In this document: positions 61,961 to 64,000 of the stretch, piece after piece
Layout: each line of letters starts with the position of its first letter
How positions within the stretch are numbered: the stretch's first letter is position 1
Assembly: GCA_910583845.1 (NCBI GenBank)
Contig: CAJUAB010000007.1
Location: forward strand, 106,151-170,150
Reading direction: 5' to 3'
DNA: 64,000 bases
DNA from: an uncultured Acetatifactor sp.
Lineage (GTDB): Bacteria; Bacillota; Clostridia; Lachnospirales; Lachnospiraceae
Notes under the pieces: generated by a model
Told to the model about the DNA's origin: nothing
The model's input: only the letters and a program-made list of their open reading frames with translations
Database searches by the model: none
Program-made: the position numbers and the translations under genes

Positions 61961-63502
61961 ATGAGAAATAAAATGAGTCAGAGGATTATTTGGTTTATCT
62001 TTGCGGTATATTTCCTTTTTCTGTATAAATTGCACAGGCAGGTATTTTTGTATTTTGATGATTATGGCTATGCCAGCTTGTCATATGGCTTCAGTGTAGG
62101 AACCAGTGGCTTACAGTATGGAATTGGGGATATCATAGAGTATCTGACATGGCACTATCTGAACTGGGGGGGAAGAGTTCTTTGCTTTTTCTTCGAGATA
62201 TCTTCCATAAAAATGGGACTGGAATTTATACAGATCATCCAGGCGTTGATTATATGGGGGATTGGGTTCCTTTCTTACCTTTTGATCAGGGAAAACAAAA
62301 ATGCGGATCTATACAAAGCGCTCTCAATAGTTCTTTTGTTTGGTACGTTGGGGCTGATTGTCTTAAATAAGGGAGTATTCTGGTTCTCTGCTTCCGTTGC
62401 GTATGTGTGGCCCCTCTTGCCCCTTTTCGCGTTAGTTTATATAAGAGGGATTCTGAGAAAGAAATATAGTACAATAAAAGTAGTGTGTGCGATGGTGATT
62501 GCCTTTACGGCTGCATTTTCATATGAACAGATTGCTGTCCTGATTGTAGTGTATGTGGTAATGGACTGTGTTTTTGCCAGACTACATGGTCAAAAACAAA
62601 AATATGAGTGGGGAATACTTGCGGCAACGATTTGCGGTGCAGCATTAGAAATATTTGCTCCCGGAAACTTTGTCAGGTCTTCAAATCCCATATATAGTAA
62701 CTTTCGTGAGATGAGTATATGGGATAAACTCAGTGCTAATGTTCCGCATTTGCTGGAAATGAATTTTGGAGTAAACAATCGGGCATTTACGATTGTTCTG
62801 ATCGTGACGGGTCTTCTTGCCATATTATATTGCGAAAGGAAGGGGCTACGATTGTATCTGGGCCTTGCCGCCTATCTGATTATGTCAGTTATGGTGCTGT
62901 GCCTATGGAAGATTGATATGCCGATATATGCAGGCGCTGTTTGCAGAGCTATATGGGTCATGCTTTTTGTGGTATATATGATTTCCATGCTATGGAAAAT
63001 GCAAAGGTCTGATTTGTGCGCCTTGTTTATAGGAGGGCTTTGTTCGGAGGGCATGATCTTGTTTACGCCTACGCTCCCGGGACGGTGCATGATTCCGTTT
63101 GATTTCGTACTCATTATAGTAATTGGATCAGCTGCGGGAATTGAGTTCAGCAGATGTAAGGTGGCTCCCAAAGTATTGCTTATCTGTTTGACATGTGTCT
63201 TGAGCGTTGCAAATATGACAGGTATTTTCAGGGGATATTGTGACAATTATGACATAAATATGATCAATGACAGTAAACTTCGTGAAAAGTCTATGCGTAT
63301 AGCGGCTGGAGAGGATATCAGCACGATTATTCTATATAGATTACCGAATGACGCATATGCAGCGGATATGCCGTATCAGCAACAATATATAGAAGGCTGG
63401 ATAAAGAATTATTACGAAATTCCGCAGGAAGTGCTGTTTGTGTGGGAGAACATGAATAATATAGGAACAGTCAGAGAAGTGGTAATCAGTGATACTCCAT
63501 AG
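61961..63502 (+). CDS. Polytopic membrane protein, DUF6056-like
   Basis: 513 residues with roughly eleven hydrophobic helices. Features near the start (YFDDYGYASLSYGF, HYLNWGGRVLCFFFE) and the loop IFAPGNFVRSSNP are like DUF6056 proteins, a relative of glycosyltransferase-type polyprenyl-sugar enzymes with an acidic first loop (DD). It may move or transfer sugars at the cell surface. The coding sequence is clearly AT-richer than the DUF4132 genes, hinting at transfer. GGAGG lies about 12 nt before the ATG. A 12-bp hairpin follows the gene. Confidence 0.75.
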   Translation: MRNKMSQRIIWFIFAVYFLFLYKLHRQVFLYFDDYGYASLSYGFSVGTSGLQYGIGDIIEYLTWHYLNWGGRVLCFFFEISSIKMGLEFIQIIQALIIWGIGFLSYLLIRENKNADLYKALSIVLLFGTLGLIVLNKGVFWFSASVAYVWPLLPLFALVYIRGILRKKYSTIKVVCAMVIAFTAAFSYEQIAVLIVVYVVMDCVFARLHGQKQKYEWGILAATICGAALEIFAPGNFVRSSNPIYSNFREMSIWDKLSANVPHLLEMNFGVNNRAFTIVLIVTGLLAILYCERKGLRLYLGLAAYLIMSVMVLCLWKIDMPIYAGAVCRAIWVMLFVVYMISMLWKMQRSDLCALFIGGLCSEGMILFTPTLPGRCMIPFDFVLIIVIGSAAGIEFSRCKVAPKVLLICLTCVLSVANMTGIFRGYCDNYDINMINDSKLREKSMRIAAGEDISTIILYRLPNDAYAADMPYQQQYIEGWIKNYYEIPQEVLFVWENMNNIGTVREVVISDTP

Positions 63503-63636
63503 ATCTATGCTAATAGAAGTGCGAGATGTGGCAACTCAGTATAGAAACCGGGAGCATTTTTGGAGGTGTGATCATCAATAACCTGCCTTCCGATGGAAAG
63601 CTGACGGGCTATACCCAAGGCAGAACAGCACCTTCC

Positions 63637-63688
63637 AATACAGGAATGGTATTCGGATGTATGGACATTCAGATATCATTCCTGTATT
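63637..63688. terminator. Hairpin between convergent genes
   Basis: AATACAGGAATG (63637-63648) and CATTCCTGTATT (63677-63688) are perfectly complementary, with T-rich sequence after the second arm. It probably ends transcripts from both sides. Confidence 0.6.
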
Positions 63689-63712
63689 TCTATTTATGTA
63701 TTGTTTGAGCAG

Positions 63713-64000
63713 TCATTGCTGTTCATTCAGGTACAGCTGAACCCGGTTCTGTATGGTTTCCGCCGCCTGCTCCGCCGTTTTGACTCCGGACAGATAAGTG
63801 GAGGCTTCCTCCAGTATAATGTCCTCAATATAGGAAGTGCTCTGACAGCGGGGGACTGCCCGGTCCAGGATATCCGTGTATTCCGCTGTCCAGGGGGAGC
63901 CGTCCGGTTTTGTGTGCAGCGCCTCATACCGTCCTCCGCCCGTAGAATATTTCCATGGATGCCCGGAGAGAGAAGAATCTGTATAATCATCCATATAGCT
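63713..64000 (-). CDS. Solute-binding lipoprotein, C-terminal part (cut by window edge)
   Basis: The frame is open to the right edge, so the first visible methionine is not the start. The end (KTAEQAAETIQNRVQLYLNE) and the segment LHTKPDGSPWTAEY closely resemble the last 80 residues of the lipoprotein at 33585-35717 (LDTKPDGSSWLEEY, KSAEEAARIIQSRIKLYLE). It is therefore a second member of that extracellular solute-binding family. The N-terminal half, signal peptide and neighbours are outside the window. Confidence 0.8.
   Translation of the reverse strand, partial: SYMDDYTDSSLSGHPWKYSTGGGRYEALHTKPDGSPWTAEYTDILDRAVPRCQSTSYIEDIILEEASTYLSGVKTAEQAAETIQNRVQLYLNEQQ

Noticed and set aside
1..64000. 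Prophage, integron or conjugative element
   Set aside because: No integrase, transposase, portal, terminase, relaxase or tRNA-flanking repeat was seen.

Overview
The window looks like chromosomal DNA of a GC-rich anaerobic Bacillota of the class Clostridia, most likely Lachnospiraceae. The signs are strong AGGAGG ribosome sites, sigma-A promoters with 17-bp spacers, a T-box leader, a small alarmone synthetase, a four-subunit 2-oxoacid:ferredoxin oxidoreductase, a 2-hydroxyacyl-CoA dehydratase activase, HD-GYP signalling and two-component regulation. No tRNA, rRNA, CRISPR array, transposase or phage gene was seen. The genus is not determined.

Layout. 1-2695: end of an ABC-2 permease/GldG fusion and a DUF4340-like partner. 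2915-6345: an orphan GspE/PilB-type ATPase and an AAA-ATPase-like/PD-(D/E)XK protein. 6374-12685 (minus): an eight-gene metallo-enzyme-like cluster. In order of transcription it encodes a CooC-like ATPase, two HgdB-family proteins, a small kinase, a DUF2200 protein, a CoA-dehydratase activase, a tiny membrane protein and a protein resembling the C-terminal domain of acetyl-CoA synthase. 13120-18138: a TIR/transmembrane/BspA-repeat protein, a stand-alone RyR-domain protein, a Rossmannoid plus 2x2TM membrane protein and a transglutaminase-like protein. This is the best candidate for an undescribed system in the window. 18207-20997: an esterase and, convergently, an XRE regulator fused to a BtrH-like domain.

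20998-22485 is a 1.5-kb gene-free stretch with a MITE-like element, a 38-bp inverted-repeat array, a perfect consensus promoter and a degenerate T-box leader. It precedes the four-gene oxidoreductase operon (22486-25879), which carries a 101-bp tandem duplication between its last two genes. 26010-29752: a hybrid histidine kinase translationally coupled to an HD-GYP-like protein. 29773-33556: an anchored protein of unknown function, a (p)ppGpp synthetase and a HerA-like ATPase. 33585-35717: a solute-binding lipoprotein. 35771-40964: AraC regulator, GH2 glycosidase and GPH symporter, a sugar-use locus. 41118-42167: a MarR repressor with a clear operator, and a flavodoxin. 42284-44371: a chemoreceptor.

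44877-61883 is a YehL/YehM/YehP/YehQ/MolR-like system: MoxR ATPase, DUF5682, VWA, SWIM and two DUF4132 giants. The two DUF4132 genes share a virtually identical 3' part and are separated by an AT-richer FGE-like gene. The window ends with an AT-rich DUF6056-like membrane protein and the 3' end of a second solute-binding lipoprotein (minus strand, cut by the window edge).

Functional calls come from reading motifs and gene order by eye. No database search was run, so family names at lower confidence should be treated as hypotheses.
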